Assembly: GCA_019186825.1 (NCBI GenBank)
Contig: JABARP010000012.1
Span: 1 to 49,214 of the forward strand
Length of the DNA: 49,214 nucleotides
Source of the DNA: Pyrinomonadaceae bacterium
GTDB lineage: Bacteria; Acidobacteriota; Blastocatellia; Pyrinomonadales; Pyrinomonadaceae
Direction: 5' to 3'
Below are positions 32,918 to 42,032 of this stretch, piece by piece. Below the pieces are notes generated by a model. It was given only the letters and a program-made list of their open reading frames with translations. It did not search any database and was not told where the DNA came from. The translations under genes and the position numbers were made by a program. Positions within the stretch are counted from its first letter, which is position 1. The number at the start of each line of letters is the position of its first letter.

Positions 32918-32957
32918 AGACTATGAACCTTTGAATACTTCCCCGATGTTATCACAA

Positions 32958-34715
32958 TCAAACGGCAACCTTGTCCGGCTCAATTACCTCAAAAAGCTGC
33001 CATTCCTCATCAAATCCTCTGAACGACCTGATGCCGACCTCGCCGAATGCAATACCCGAGCCCGCAACAAGATCCTTTACGGTTCGCGAAACGATGATCT
33101 TTCCGGGTGACGCCTCGTGCGCTATAAGGCCCGCCAAGTTGACCGCGTAACCTATATACCTGCCTTCTCGAACATCGCATTCGCCGGTGTGGATCCCGGC
33201 CGCGAACTGCGATCCGAAGTCGGCTGCCGACAAAAACAGATCCTTCACAAACCTTATGCACCGTGCCGGGCCGTCGAATGTGGCGACCAACGTAGTACGA
33301 TCCAGACTCAGTTCTTGTCCACGGAAAAGGTCAAGTTTACGTTGGACGAGCCGCTGTATGTCCTCGAAGCTGGTTAGCTCGCTACCGAAGGACACAGTTG
33401 CGACAGTCGCAAGTACCCGATCCACGATCGCGGCATCGGGAAGAGCTCTGGTGAAACTTTCGATCTCGTCCAATATGGAGTCCTGATCGCCAACGAACGG
33501 CAGATGATCCGCTCCCTCCAGTTCGACGAATTTGCAGTTGCTGATCCTTGAAGCGACAAATCGTCCTTCTTCTACCTTTAGACAGCGATCATCGCTCCGA
33601 TGGATCACGAGGGTCGGCACTCGGATCGACGGAAGAACATTTCGAACGTCGATCTCGGCGTTCATCTTCGTAAGAGCAACGGCGGCGCCCGGGCTTGCTC
33701 CCATTCGAAGATAGGTTCCCCACCATTCGCGAAACTCAGGATCGTTCGCAAGCGACGGGGCTCGCTCCTCGACCCCGACGGGTTTTCCCCAGTCGCGACG
33801 CATCAGCTCGAAGAATGCCTGTCTTTGCTCTTCGGTCGGTGCCCACGGATAATCCTTATCCCAGATCCGCTTTGCGTAGGTGCCGATCATAACAAGCGCA
33901 GAAGTGCGCTCGGGATACGTTGCCGCGAAAAGCGAGCACATTGGTCCACCCTCAGAGATACCGATCAGCACAGCACGCTCGGACCCAACAGCATCCATGA
34001 CCGCATGAACATCTTCCATTCGCTGTTCAAGAGTCGGCAGCTCACTCAGAGGAACTCGGTCGGAAAGGCCCGTCCCGCGTTTATCAAAAAGGATCAGACG
34101 CGAAAATGAGGCGAGGCGTTCAAGGAAGGAGGCGAAAAGGTGATTTTTCCAGAAATATTCGAGGTGCGAGATCCACCCCATAACGAAAACTACATCGATC
34201 GGGCCATCGCCAACCACCTGACATGCGATATTCGCATCCCCGCTAAGGACGTAGCGCGTTTCAGGTAAAAGGCCTTTCAGGCTATTAACGCCCCGCCCAA
34301 ACACGCGGCCATCATCTACCGGCCGTACCTCGGAAGGAGACACCGCGTCATTCAAGAAGACCCTAACTTTTGTCTCGATCTCGGTCTTGCCTTGACCAGC
34401 CAACTCGATCGGAGCGACAAACCTATAACCATACTTTGATACCGTTTCGATGAATACAGTCTGTTTGTTCTGGCCGAGGATTCGCCTTAGCAGGGAGATG
34501 TTCTGAGCAATATTATTCTCCTCGACGAACGCGCCACCCCAAACAGACGCTATCAGGCTCTCCTTCGAAACGGCATTGCCGGCATTCTCTACCAGGAAAA
34601 CCAAGGTATCGAATGCCTTTGGCGGGATCGAAACAGGTTGCCCTTCCTTCAGCAGGCTTCGTTGATCCGTGATCAGTGTGAATCGGTCAAAAACAAATGT
34701 TCGATCTTGTACCAT
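32958..34715 (-). CDS. wHTH - alpha/beta hydrolase - degenerate nucleotide cyclase fusion
   Basis: The 585-aa protein joins three domains. Residues of about 5-103 are an OmpR-type winged helix ending VSKYGYRFVAP. About 150-428 is an alpha/beta hydrolase with nucleophile Ser254 in GISEGG, Asp near 375 (HRSDD) and His404 (GADHLPF), so its triad is complete. About 433-577 is a class III nucleotidyl cyclase homology domain (AAGIHTGECDVREGRYIGY, VNLAGLIAHEASPGKIIVSR). The canonical TDI and GDG aspartates that bind metal are replaced (VATVSFGSEL; LDRTTLVATF), so cyclase activity is unlikely. There is no membrane helix. It is divergent from the CxxC/FG-GAP operon and is probably a ligand-sensing transcription factor. 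Confidence 0.9.
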   Translation of the reverse strand: MVQDRTFVFDRFTLITDQRSLLKEGQPVSIPPKAFDTLVFLVENAGNAVSKESLIASVWGGAFVEENNIAQNISLLRRILGQNKQTVFIETVSKYGYRFVAPIELAGQGKTEIETKVRVFLNDAVSPSEVRPVDDGRVFGRGVNSLKGLLPETRYVLSGDANIACQVVGDGPIDVVFVMGWISHLEYFWKNHLFASFLERLASFSRLILFDKRGTGLSDRVPLSELPTLEQRMEDVHAVMDAVGSERAVLIGISEGGPMCSLFAATYPERTSALVMIGTYAKRIWDKDYPWAPTEEQRQAFFELMRRDWGKPVGVEERAPSLANDPEFREWWGTYLRMGASPGAAVALTKMNAEIDVRNVLPSIRVPTLVIHRSDDRCLKVEEGRFVASRISNCKFVELEGADHLPFVGDQDSILDEIESFTRALPDAAIVDRVLATVATVSFGSELTSFEDIQRLVQRKLDLFRGQELSLDRTTLVATFDGPARCIRFVKDLFLSAADFGSQFAAGIHTGECDVREGRYIGYAVNLAGLIAHEASPGKIIVSRTVKDLVAGSGIAFGEVGIRSFRGFDEEWQLFEVIEPDKVAV

Positions 34716-34732
34716 TTATCTTCGTGCCCTCA

Positions 34733-34754
34733 GGAAAAATTCACAAAAACTTCA
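34733..34754 (-). promoter_or_regulatory. Tandem 11-bp direct repeat before wHTH-hydrolase gene
   Basis: Read on the minus strand, TGAAGTTTTTG (34754-34744) is followed directly by TGAATTTTTCC (34743-34733). The pair ends 17 bp before the ATG at 34715 and lies in the divergent region shared with the CxxC/FG-GAP operon. It has the 11-bp head-to-tail spacing expected for OmpR-type binding. Operator function is inference. Confidence 0.45.
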
Positions 34755-34856
34755 TCAATACCTAAAGAGTTCCACCATCTTACCGATATAAAACAGATGT
34801 TGCCAATGAGGCCTTGCGTTCACGATGAGCAAGACACTGGCGCGCGGGCTTCAACA

Positions 34857-35216
34857 ATGGATCGGAAAGGAGGGCGAGAGATAGTCGTTGAATTTGAGCG
34901 GATCGAACGGATCCGTAGAACCGCACCAACCATCTTGATGTGGTGCCCGGAGTGTCAAAAAGAAGTCGAGCACATCCGGGTGGAGGAAGCCGCAAATCTA
35001 TTTGGAACAGCCGAGAGCGACATTAGTTGGTTCCTGGACGGAAACAATTGCCATCGATCGGTCATTGGGGAGAACGAGCACGTTGCGTGTGTCGGGTCAC
35101 TCCTGGATGCAATGAATCGAAGGAAATGGAGCATGAGAAATGGGGAATTCTTACGTATGAGTTTCCCGAACGAGAATAAAAATAAAGAAAATTCCGCTAT
35201 TGAGGAGGACGTATGA
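34857..35216 (+). CDS. Small CxxC protein coupled to the FG-GAP gene
   Basis: From the ATG at 34857 the product has 119 aa. REIVVEFERIERIRR leads to a CxxC knuckle, ILMWCPECQKEVEHIRVEEA, then a helical stretch resembling the small excisionase/MerR-like fold (AANLFGTAESDISWFLDG), then NCHRS and VACVGSLLDAMNRRKW, and a charged tail. Acidobacteria hold many small proteins with this zinc-knuckle plus helical plan; I know of no tested function. Its stop overlaps the ATG of the FG-GAP gene (ATGA), which is strong evidence that they act together. The start is uncertain; an ATG at 34806 is possible. Confidence 0.72.
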   Translation: MDRKGGREIVVEFERIERIRRTAPTILMWCPECQKEVEHIRVEEAANLFGTAESDISWFLDGNNCHRSVIGENEHVACVGSLLDAMNRRKWSMRNGEFLRMSFPNENKNKENSAIEEDV

Positions 35217-36454
35217 AAAAAACAAACAAAAAACTATTTAAGATCATGATCGCGACGCTTGGAATCCTATCCCTCGGGCCGAGCATCCTTGCTGCACCTG
35301 TCGTACGGCACGCGTCGGGCACGAACGCGAATGCGATCCTAGGTGTTGTCAATCAGTTTCGCACCGACCTTGGAGGTTCGAACAATGGGGTCGGCGGATC
35401 ATTCAAGACAGGACGCCGCGAGATCAACTGGGACGGAACACCGGACAACTTTGCAGAGCCCAACAACATGCCGGTGGACTTCTTCAATGTGAATAGCCCC
35501 AGAGGAGTCATCTTCAATGCGATCGAGGATCAAACCGGTGCTGGGTTGAACCACTTCGCGGTAAGTGCCCGCGCATCGTCCGGGGTCGCGGTGCGATTCG
35601 GCAACATCAACCCGACTTACGCGACAACGTTCCAGACCTTTAGCTCTGAGCGACTTTTCATGGTTCGAAACACCAATCTCCTCGAAGTGAACTTTGTGAT
35701 CCCAGGGACGAATATTCCGGCGACGGTCAATGGTTTTGGTGTGGTCTTTGCAGACGTAGATTCGTCGACTGGCGGAGATAGAAGCGTGATACGAGTATAT
35801 GATTCGACCGGGCGGCAACTCTCTGCTGCGTCTGCACCGGTTTCAAACGGCGGATTGTCTTTTGTCGGGATCTCCTTCAATGCGGGCGAACGGATCGCGC
35901 GGGTCGTGATCGAATCGGGGAATGCAGCTCTTTCCGGGTCGAACAATGACGGCGTTTCCGGTGTCGACGTCGTTGTGATGGACGACATGATCTATGGGGA
36001 ACCTCGCGCGGCAACCTATCATGAAGGCGATTTTGATGGCGACGGAACCGCAGACATCAGTGTATTTCGTCCGAGCACGGGCAACTGGTTCACTCTTCAG
36101 AGCGGTTCCAACACAGTTTTCATCGACCAATTCGGGCAGGCCGGCGATGTTCCCGTTACCGGTGATTATGACGGTGATCGCATCGCGGACACGGCGATCT
36201 ATCGACCAAATGTTGGTCAATGGTGGTTCAAACGAAGCTCCAATGGCTCGAACTTCGCGACGACCTTCGGATTAAGCTCTGATCGTCCCGTTCCGGGCGA
36301 CTACGACAAGGACGGTAAGCACGATCTTGCATTCTTCAGGCAGAGCACGAGCGAGTGGTTTGTTGCTCGCAGCTCAGACAACTATGCGAGCTTCTTTAGT
36401 GCTCCGTTCGGTGCGTCAGGTGATATCCCCGTCGGTGTTCAGGTCAATCCTTGA
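35213..36454 (+). CDS. Secreted FG-GAP/VCBS repeat protein
   Basis: The 413-aa product has a signal peptide (KLFKIMIATLGILSLGPSIL, then AAP). A beta-rich domain of unknown type covers about 30-262 and contains a possible carbohydrate- or cell-binding fold (NGFGVVFADVDSSTGGDRSV). Three FG-GAP repeats follow from about 270: DFDGDGTADISVFRPSTGNW, DYDGDRIADTAIYRPNVGQW and DYDKDGKHDLAFFRQSTSEW. These match the repeats of the 942-aa protein at 4154-6982 closely. There is no sorting tag. It overlaps the CxxC gene by 4 bp and ends at an intrinsic terminator. Confidence 0.9.
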   Translation: MKKTNKKLFKIMIATLGILSLGPSILAAPVVRHASGTNANAILGVVNQFRTDLGGSNNGVGGSFKTGRREINWDGTPDNFAEPNNMPVDFFNVNSPRGVIFNAIEDQTGAGLNHFAVSARASSGVAVRFGNINPTYATTFQTFSSERLFMVRNTNLLEVNFVIPGTNIPATVNGFGVVFADVDSSTGGDRSVIRVYDSTGRQLSAASAPVSNGGLSFVGISFNAGERIARVVIESGNAALSGSNNDGVSGVDVVVMDDMIYGEPRAATYHEGDFDGDGTADISVFRPSTGNWFTLQSGSNTVFIDQFGQAGDVPVTGDYDGDRIADTAIYRPNVGQWWFKRSSNGSNFATTFGLSSDRPVPGDYDKDGKHDLAFFRQSTSEWFVARSSDNYASFFSAPFGASGDIPVGVQVNP

Positions 36455-36666
36455 CCGAACCCTACACACTGACGCACCACTTTTTTGTTTAATTTGCGTT
36501 GCTTTTTTGGGGCACGAGGTTGTAAGATCTCGTGCCCGTTTTGTCTCTGGCCGGGGAGCAAACAGTTTATCTTCTTAGGCTTTTTCTATTTACAAAGGCA
36601 GCGTCTTGAACGACAATGGATAGCAGTTTCCAGAAGAGCTCCTTACTCGATCTTTACGCCTGAAGC
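36455..36666. other. Intergenic region with terminator, no gene seen
   Basis: Contains the terminator at 36510-36545 and a T-rich stretch, then the SLC13 promoter region. I see no coding frame that fits. Confidence 0.5.
36510..36545 (+). terminator. Intrinsic terminator downstream of the FG-GAP gene
   Basis: A perfect 9-bp stem (GGGCACGAG 36510-36518 with CTCGTGCCC 36529-36537), 10-nt loop, then GTTTTGTCT. It sits 56 bp past the stop of the FG-GAP gene and is preceded by T-rich sequence that would serve the opposite direction too. Confidence 0.75.
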
Positions 36667-38454
36667 ATGACTCCGATCGTAATCACCCTGGTCTTGCTTG
36701 TCCTCGCGATCGTTCTTTTTGCGAGCGAAAAGCTGCCGGTCGATATCATTGGCCTCCTACTCGTCATCACGCTTGTGCTGACCCAGGTGCTTTCCGTGAA
36801 GGACGCCGTTGCCGGCTTTGGGAACGATATCATTATCACGATCGGAGGCCTCTTCGTCCTTGTTGGCGGATTGGTAAAGACAGGCATTGTTGATGAGATC
36901 GGACATCGGATCTATCGCCTTTCCGGTAGCAACGAATTCCTGTTAACGGCATTGATCATGTTCGTCGCGGCGTTGAGCGCAAGTATGCTCAAGAACACGA
37001 CGACGACCGCGATGTTTCTTCCGGTCGTCATGGGCCTTGCCGCAAAAGCAAAGATCGCACCGTCAAAACTGCTGATGCCACTCGCCTTTGGAGCGATCCT
37101 TGGCGGAAGTCTGACCCTGATCGGCACATCGACAAATCTGGCTGTCAGCGGTGCGATCCAGCGATATGGCCAGGAGCCATTCACGATGTTCGAGCTCCTT
37201 CCGGTCGGGATCGTCACTTTCTCGTTCGGAATGCTCTATATGCTCTTCCTTGGCCGGCATATGCTGCCGCGGGTCGAGAGCAAGGATTCCCTTACCGATC
37301 AGTATCAGATCCGCGATTACGTTACGGAACTTGTCGTTCTCCCAAAATCACCGCTCGTCGGACAAAAGATCTCCGAAACCGATCTTGCGAGCGAACTCGG
37401 CCTGACCGTTTTGGGCATTGTTCGGGATGGCACGCGAATCGACGCTCCGCGTTCGAGCGAGCGCATACGCAGGCGAGATTCGCTGATCGTAGAGGGCAAG
37501 ATCCACGACCTTCTGCGCGTAAAGCCGCTCGAAGGTATCGAGATCAAGCCGGAGCTTTACCTCGACGACGAAGATCTAAGCAGCGAAGACGTCGGATTGT
37601 ATGAGGCGATCATTATGCGCGACTCGATATTTGTCGGACAGACGCTGAAGACGATCGACTTTCGCCAACGCTACCGAATGACAGCTCTTGCGATCAATCG
37701 GCACGGCACGACGCTTATCGAAAAGCTCAGCGATGTAAAGCTCAAATTCGGCGACGTGCTTCTGATCCAGGGCCGTAAAGAGAATATGCAGCAGCTCGCG
37801 AGCGACGATCAGGTTGTGCTCGTCGAAGAGCTCTCGGATACGAGCGCTCGGTTCTCGAAGAGAAAATGGGCGGTCGCAGCATTTTTACTCTTCTTAGGCC
37901 TCTCGATCTCAAAGGTCGCAACCGGGATCGACATTCCTCTCACCGTCGCGGTCCTTTTGGGTGTGATGCTCCTGCTCGCCACCCAGACGGTCCGTTACCG
38001 AGAACTCTACACGCTCATCGATATGCGCCTACTCGTGATGATCGCCTGCATGATGAGCTTTGGAGCGGCAATGGAAACGAGCGGGGCGGACAGATTTCTC
38101 GCAGGCCTGATCCAGGACCATATCGGAGCGTATGGCGGCACAGCGGTCGTTGCAGGATTCTTTATCCTTACCGTCGCGCTCACACAGCCGATGTCGAATC
38201 AAGCTGCAGCGTTGGTCGTCTTACCCGTCGCGGTCAAGACGGCTCTGGCACTGGGCCTTAACCCTCGCACGTTCATCATTGCGATCACATACGCCGCGTC
38301 ATTCTCATTCATCACACCGCTCGAACCGGCGTGCGTTCTGATCTACGGTCCGGGACGCTATCGCTTTATGGATTTCGTCAAGGTCGGCTCTGCTCTAACG
38401 CTCATCGTCTTCATCGTTTCGATGGCCCTCATCCCAGTCTTCTGGCCATTCTGA
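36667..38454 (+). CDS. SLC13-family anion permease with two RCK_C domains
   Basis: The 595-aa protein belongs to the SLC13/DASS (ArsB-NhaD superfamily) transporters. The first half has about five helices including NTTTTAMFLPVVMGLA and LGGSLTLIGTSTNLAVSGAI, where the two signature motifs lie. A cytoplasmic insert (about 214-380) holds two TrkA-C/RCK_C domains (VVLPKSPLVGQKISETDLAS; IIMRDSIFVGQTLKTIDFRQ) that may bind a small ligand. The second half has further helices including PMSNQAAALVVLPVAV. It probably imports sulfate, phosphate or a dicarboxylate with Na+; the substrate cannot be read from sequence. Confidence 0.92.
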   Translation: MTPIVITLVLLVLAIVLFASEKLPVDIIGLLLVITLVLTQVLSVKDAVAGFGNDIIITIGGLFVLVGGLVKTGIVDEIGHRIYRLSGSNEFLLTALIMFVAALSASMLKNTTTTAMFLPVVMGLAAKAKIAPSKLLMPLAFGAILGGSLTLIGTSTNLAVSGAIQRYGQEPFTMFELLPVGIVTFSFGMLYMLFLGRHMLPRVESKDSLTDQYQIRDYVTELVVLPKSPLVGQKISETDLASELGLTVLGIVRDGTRIDAPRSSERIRRRDSLIVEGKIHDLLRVKPLEGIEIKPELYLDDEDLSSEDVGLYEAIIMRDSIFVGQTLKTIDFRQRYRMTALAINRHGTTLIEKLSDVKLKFGDVLLIQGRKENMQQLASDDQVVLVEELSDTSARFSKRKWAVAAFLLFLGLSISKVATGIDIPLTVAVLLGVMLLLATQTVRYRELYTLIDMRLLVMIACMMSFGAAMETSGADRFLAGLIQDHIGAYGGTAVVAGFFILTVALTQPMSNQAAALVVLPVAVKTALALGLNPRTFIIAITYAASFSFITPLEPACVLIYGPGRYRFMDFVKVGSALTLIVFIVSMALIPVFWPF

Positions 38455-38469
38455 GCAATGTAAGCTTGT

Positions 38470-38499
38470 GCGGTTCGCCGATGTGCGAGCCGCTTTTTT
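38470..38499 (+). terminator. Intrinsic terminator after the SLC13 gene
   Basis: GCGGTTCGC (38470-38478) pairs with GCGAGCCGC (38485-38493), one G-U pair, 6-nt loop, followed by six T. It lies 15 bp past the transporter stop and touches the end of the convergent gene. Confidence 0.85.
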
Positions 38500-39577
38500 A
38501 GTGCCGCCGGTGGAGCACGGAGGAAAGTTCCTTGAGCGAGAGACCGCGTTTGATGATGAGCAGCATGCCGACGGACGTCCAAAAGAGCATTCGTCCTTTT
38601 CGCAATAGAGCGATCGTAACGCCGATGCCGGCGGCCATCCCAAGCGTCCTCGCAACGAACTGCGCACCGGCCTCATCGACGCCGATCACAAACGGCACTA
38701 ACTTGAAGATGATCGTGATGAGACGGCTGACCGATTCGAGCAGGAAGGCCTGGGTAAGATACGGCACGCGGTCGCCGATCTGGCTCAGGATGTACCAAAC
38801 CTCCGCGATGCCTAGCGAGTGATACGCGATCTCAAAAAGGCAGATCGGAAGAAAGCGCTTCGGATACTGCCGATAAAAGCTGAAGATGAAATTCTCGAAA
38901 AGGCGAATATGCATTCGCCATTTTCCGGTTACTGAACGGGCAAAGCCCTGTTGGTAGAGCCTTTCGCAAAGTTCGCTCGCAAGGTGCCATTGTCGGACGA
39001 CCAGCAGGACAAGAAAAACCATCACACCGATGAGCCCGGCGATCAGGACATCGATCGTGAAGACCCAGCCTTCTTCCAACTCGAAGCTCCGAACAAGCGT
39101 CAGCGAGCCTAAAATGAGGAATAGGCTTGTAATAAAACTGTAAAAGAGATTCTCTGTCGCGACCGACGAAAGGCCAACGACAAGCGGCAATCGGCGCCTT
39201 ACGGCCACGGCCTTTGCTGTACCGCTGACGAGAATGCCGAGCGGAATCACGGAGCTCAATGCCTCGCCGATGATCACACCCGTTAGGGCGTCCCGTATCG
39301 GCAGATTGTATGGTTCGCCGACCGACAGTTTCCACGCCGAGGCCCTTACAGTTAAACGTAAAAAGTAGAGTAAGAGCAGTACGGCGAAGCCGCTGATGCC
39401 GAGCTTAACGACCTCGCCCGCAAGCTCGCGATACCCGATCGAATAGACGAAATACGCGAATAACCCCACACCGATCGCCGTTAGCACGATCGCCGCAATT
39501 TTCAGGCGTGTTATGTGGTGCGGCACGAGCTGAGGAATTGGCGGTTCGCCGCCGCTCGGCTGATTTTCAAGATCCAC
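38498..39577 (-). CDS. Lysylphosphatidylglycerol synthase/flippase-like membrane protein
   Basis: This 359-aa protein has about eight membrane helices and matches the UPF0104/AglD/LPG synthase transmembrane family: LGISGFAVLLLLYFLRLTVR near the start, ALTGVIIGEALSSVIPLGIL with the conserved Gly-Glu and Pro, and a final LITIIFKLVPFVIGVDEAGAQF, the family's VPGNIGxxE-like block. MprF-type proteins use this part to flip lipids; the aminoacyl-transfer domain of MprF is absent here. It probably moves a lipid or polyprenyl carrier across the inner membrane. It is convergent with the SLC13 gene. Confidence 0.85.
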   Translation of the reverse strand: MDLENQPSGGEPPIPQLVPHHITRLKIAAIVLTAIGVGLFAYFVYSIGYRELAGEVVKLGISGFAVLLLLYFLRLTVRASAWKLSVGEPYNLPIRDALTGVIIGEALSSVIPLGILVSGTAKAVAVRRRLPLVVGLSSVATENLFYSFITSLFLILGSLTLVRSFELEEGWVFTIDVLIAGLIGVMVFLVLLVVRQWHLASELCERLYQQGFARSVTGKWRMHIRLFENFIFSFYRQYPKRFLPICLFEIAYHSLGIAEVWYILSQIGDRVPYLTQAFLLESVSRLITIIFKLVPFVIGVDEAGAQFVARTLGMAAGIGVTIALLRKGRMLFWTSVGMLLIIKRGLSLKELSSVLHRRH

Positions 39578-39667
39578 GTATGTCGTTGCCTTTGGTCGAG
39601 GGCTTTTCTAAAATGTTAGTTTATCCATAAACTAGATTTTCGAGAACCTAAAGGAATAGAAAATATT

Positions 39668-40846
39668 ATGAGTACCGCCGCAGAAGCACCGATCAACAAC
39701 AACGCACTCACCGTCCTATCCGAAGATGAAGAGCAATTCCGAGCTGCCGTCCGCGAATTTGCCGAAGGCGAGGTTCGCCCGAAGGTCGAGTCCATGGAGC
39801 ACAATTCCAAACTCGACGCAGACCTTATCAAGCAATGCTTCGAGCTGGGACTGATGGCGATCGAATCGCCCGAGGAATACGGCGGAGCAGGCTCGTCGAT
39901 ATTCAACGCGATCATCGCGATCGAGGAATTGGCACGCGTGGACGCGAGTGTCTCGGTCTTTGTTGACGTCCATAACACCTTGGTAACGAATGCATTTCTA
40001 AAATGGGGCAACAGCGACCTGAAGAAAAAGTATATGCCGCAGCTCGCTTCCGGCCGCGTCGGTGCATACGCTCTGTCGGAGGCAAGTTCGGGGTCCGACG
40101 CGTTCGCCCTCAAGACTAAAGCCACCGATAAGGGCGATCACTGGGAGCTCAACGGCCAGAAACTCTGGATCACGAACGGCAACGAAGCAGAAATTTTCAT
40201 CGTCTTCGCAACCGTCGATCCTGACGCGGGCTACAAAGGGATCACGGCATTCATCGTCGAAAAAGGCTTTGAAGGATTCTCGGTCGGGAAGAAAGAGGAC
40301 AAGCTCGGGATACGAGCATCGTCCACGACGGAGCTGATCTTCGACGGTTGCAAGGTTCCGACGGAGAACGTGCTCGGCGAGGTCGGTAAAGGCTACAAGG
40401 TCTCGATCGAAACCTTGAACGAAGGCCGCATCGGCATCGCCGCTCAGATGCTCGGCATTGCGCAAGGCGCGTACGAGGCAGCGCTCAAATATACCGCCGA
40501 ACGCGAACAATTCGGCTCGGCACTCAATTCGTTCCAGGCCGTGCAGTTCCAGCTTGCAGAAATGGCCGTCGAGATCGAGGCAACACGCCTGCTCGTCTAT
40601 AACGCCGCACGCCTCAAGGACGCCGGACGTTCATTCCTAAAAGAAGCCGCCGTCGCAAAGCTCTATGCCTCGCGTTGCGCAGAGGCCGTTGCCTCCAAAG
40701 CCATCGAACTATACGGCGGCTACGGCTACGTCAAAGATTACCCGGTCGAAAAATTCTGGCGAGACAGCAAGATCGGCGCCATCTACGAAGGCACCTCGAA
40801 TATGCAGCTCCAAACCATCGCAAAGCTGATAACAAGCGGGAAGTAG
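39668..40846 (+). CDS. Acyl-CoA dehydrogenase
   Basis: The 392-aa flavoprotein has the standard three-part acyl-CoA dehydrogenase fold. YALSEASSGSDAFALKTKAT and LWITNGNEAEIFIVFA are the FAD/substrate signatures, GYGYVKDYPVEKFWRDSKIG is the second signature, and the catalytic Glu is in IYEGTSNMQLQT. Similarity is to short-/branched-chain type enzymes. It oxidises acyl-CoA to trans-2-enoyl-CoA with electron-transfer flavoprotein. No other beta-oxidation gene is in the window. A terminator lies 32 bp downstream. Confidence 0.94.
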   Translation: MSTAAEAPINNNALTVLSEDEEQFRAAVREFAEGEVRPKVESMEHNSKLDADLIKQCFELGLMAIESPEEYGGAGSSIFNAIIAIEELARVDASVSVFVDVHNTLVTNAFLKWGNSDLKKKYMPQLASGRVGAYALSEASSGSDAFALKTKATDKGDHWELNGQKLWITNGNEAEIFIVFATVDPDAGYKGITAFIVEKGFEGFSVGKKEDKLGIRASSTTELIFDGCKVPTENVLGEVGKGYKVSIETLNEGRIGIAAQMLGIAQGAYEAALKYTAEREQFGSALNSFQAVQFQLAEMAVEIEATRLLVYNAARLKDAGRSFLKEAAVAKLYASRCAEAVASKAIELYGGYGYVKDYPVEKFWRDSKIGAIYEGTSNMQLQTIAKLITSGK

Positions 40847-40877
40847 GCAAGCGTTGTTATCTACTCTTTGCTGTTAC

Positions 40878-40903
40878 AAAGGCCTCGGTTCTCCGGGGCC
40901 TTT
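40878..40903 (+). terminator. Hairpin terminator after the acyl-CoA dehydrogenase gene
   Basis: AAAGGCCTCGG (40878-40888) and CCGGGGCCTTT (40893-40903) pair fully (one U-G) around the tetraloop TTCT. The end of the right arm supplies the U-run. It could also serve the convergent gene. Confidence 0.75.
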
Positions 40904-41082
40904 ACCCGTTTGCGACCCCAGAGGTGTGGCAAAAAGAACCGCTCGCTTAATCCGTCGAGACTTTATGTTGAAATTGTGCTTCCATTCCCTGACATCCATG
41001 CAGGTTCACCACCCCTAATGGTTCACTCATTCTTCATTTCGCCGATTTGCTAGACACCCCTGCCTTAACCGCACGACGCCGA

Positions 41083-41883
41083 CTATAGTCCCGGCAGGTC
41101 CTTTGCGTTCTGATAAAGTCTTCCAATTATCAGGGGACGCGTTGTTTCAATCCGAAAATTTCCATCGGTATGCTTTGATACTTTTAGCTTTAGTGTCGAA
41201 TCTTTCCCAAAGACTTTACCGGCCTTTTCCTCGAGAGCGGCATCAAGCGCGGATTGACTGTCTCGTTGCGTTGTAATAGCCAGGCTCAACTTATCAATCA
41301 CAATATCTTTTGTCACGAGGGATAAGTGCTTTCTCTTGTATTCTCGCAAAACCAACCGCTGAGTTGCAGTTATTGCTGCGGCGGATTCTAACGATTGTAT
41401 GTACGCAACAACTTCTGCCGGAACAATTTCTCTCATGATCAAGCTTCCGAAAGTTACCTCAAGATGGGCTTTGCGAACTTGTGAGGTAGAGAAGTTCAGA
41501 CCTACAATTCTCAAAAAGCTCGGAAGAGCAAGAGCCATCAAGGTTTCTTTTGTTTTGTCGTCAACAATCGACGAGGCGTCCCCTTCATCCATGGTTATCA
41601 GGTTTTGTTCCTGCAAACTGGAAGGAGCATCAAGTAGAGCTTCGGATAATCCGAGGCACGTGAACGTCGGACAGATTCGTTCTGTCAGCTTATACCTTGA
41701 TCGGGGAGAACTCCCCATCGACAGAATGCCGTTATTTGTGGTTGGATACGTGACCCATACAAATTGGGAATAGTCCTCGTTTGATTGAGCTAGGGCCCGC
41801 TTAAGGACGCTAGCGTAGGTCTGTGCATTTCCTATCGAACAGAAGAGTAGGAATAGTATTGGAAGAATGAGTCCTTTTCTCAT
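41083..41883 (-). CDS. Secreted protein, function unknown
   Basis: A 266-aa protein with a signal peptide (MRKGLILPILFLLFCSIGNA then Q) and a good GGAG ribosome binding site 6 nt before the ATG. The mature region has two Cys (RICPTFTCLGLSEA) that could pair, suggesting an exported location, and a helical section around 120-190. I recognise no family. Base composition is more AT-rich than the neighbouring genes, and about 240 bp of non-coding sequence lies on its downstream side, so recent acquisition is possible. Confidence 0.8.
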   Translation of the reverse strand: MRKGLILPILFLLFCSIGNAQTYASVLKRALAQSNEDYSQFVWVTYPTTNNGILSMGSSPRSRYKLTERICPTFTCLGLSEALLDAPSSLQEQNLITMDEGDASSIVDDKTKETLMALALPSFLRIVGLNFSTSQVRKAHLEVTFGSLIMREIVPAEVVAYIQSLESAAAITATQRLVLREYKRKHLSLVTKDIVIDKLSLAITTQRDSQSALDAALEEKAGKVFGKDSTLKLKVSKHTDGNFRIETTRPLIIGRLYQNAKDLPGL

Positions 41884-42032
41884 AGAGCTCCTTTGATTTC
41901 ATTTGTTTTGGTCTTTTGCGATCCGCGGCTTTAGATCCGATACCGCTTTCTTGATCCCGAATCGACAGCTCACAGTCTTATTCGCCGAACAGGGGTGATA
42001 TTGTCAGACACCGGAACGGAAGTCGTTAAAAA

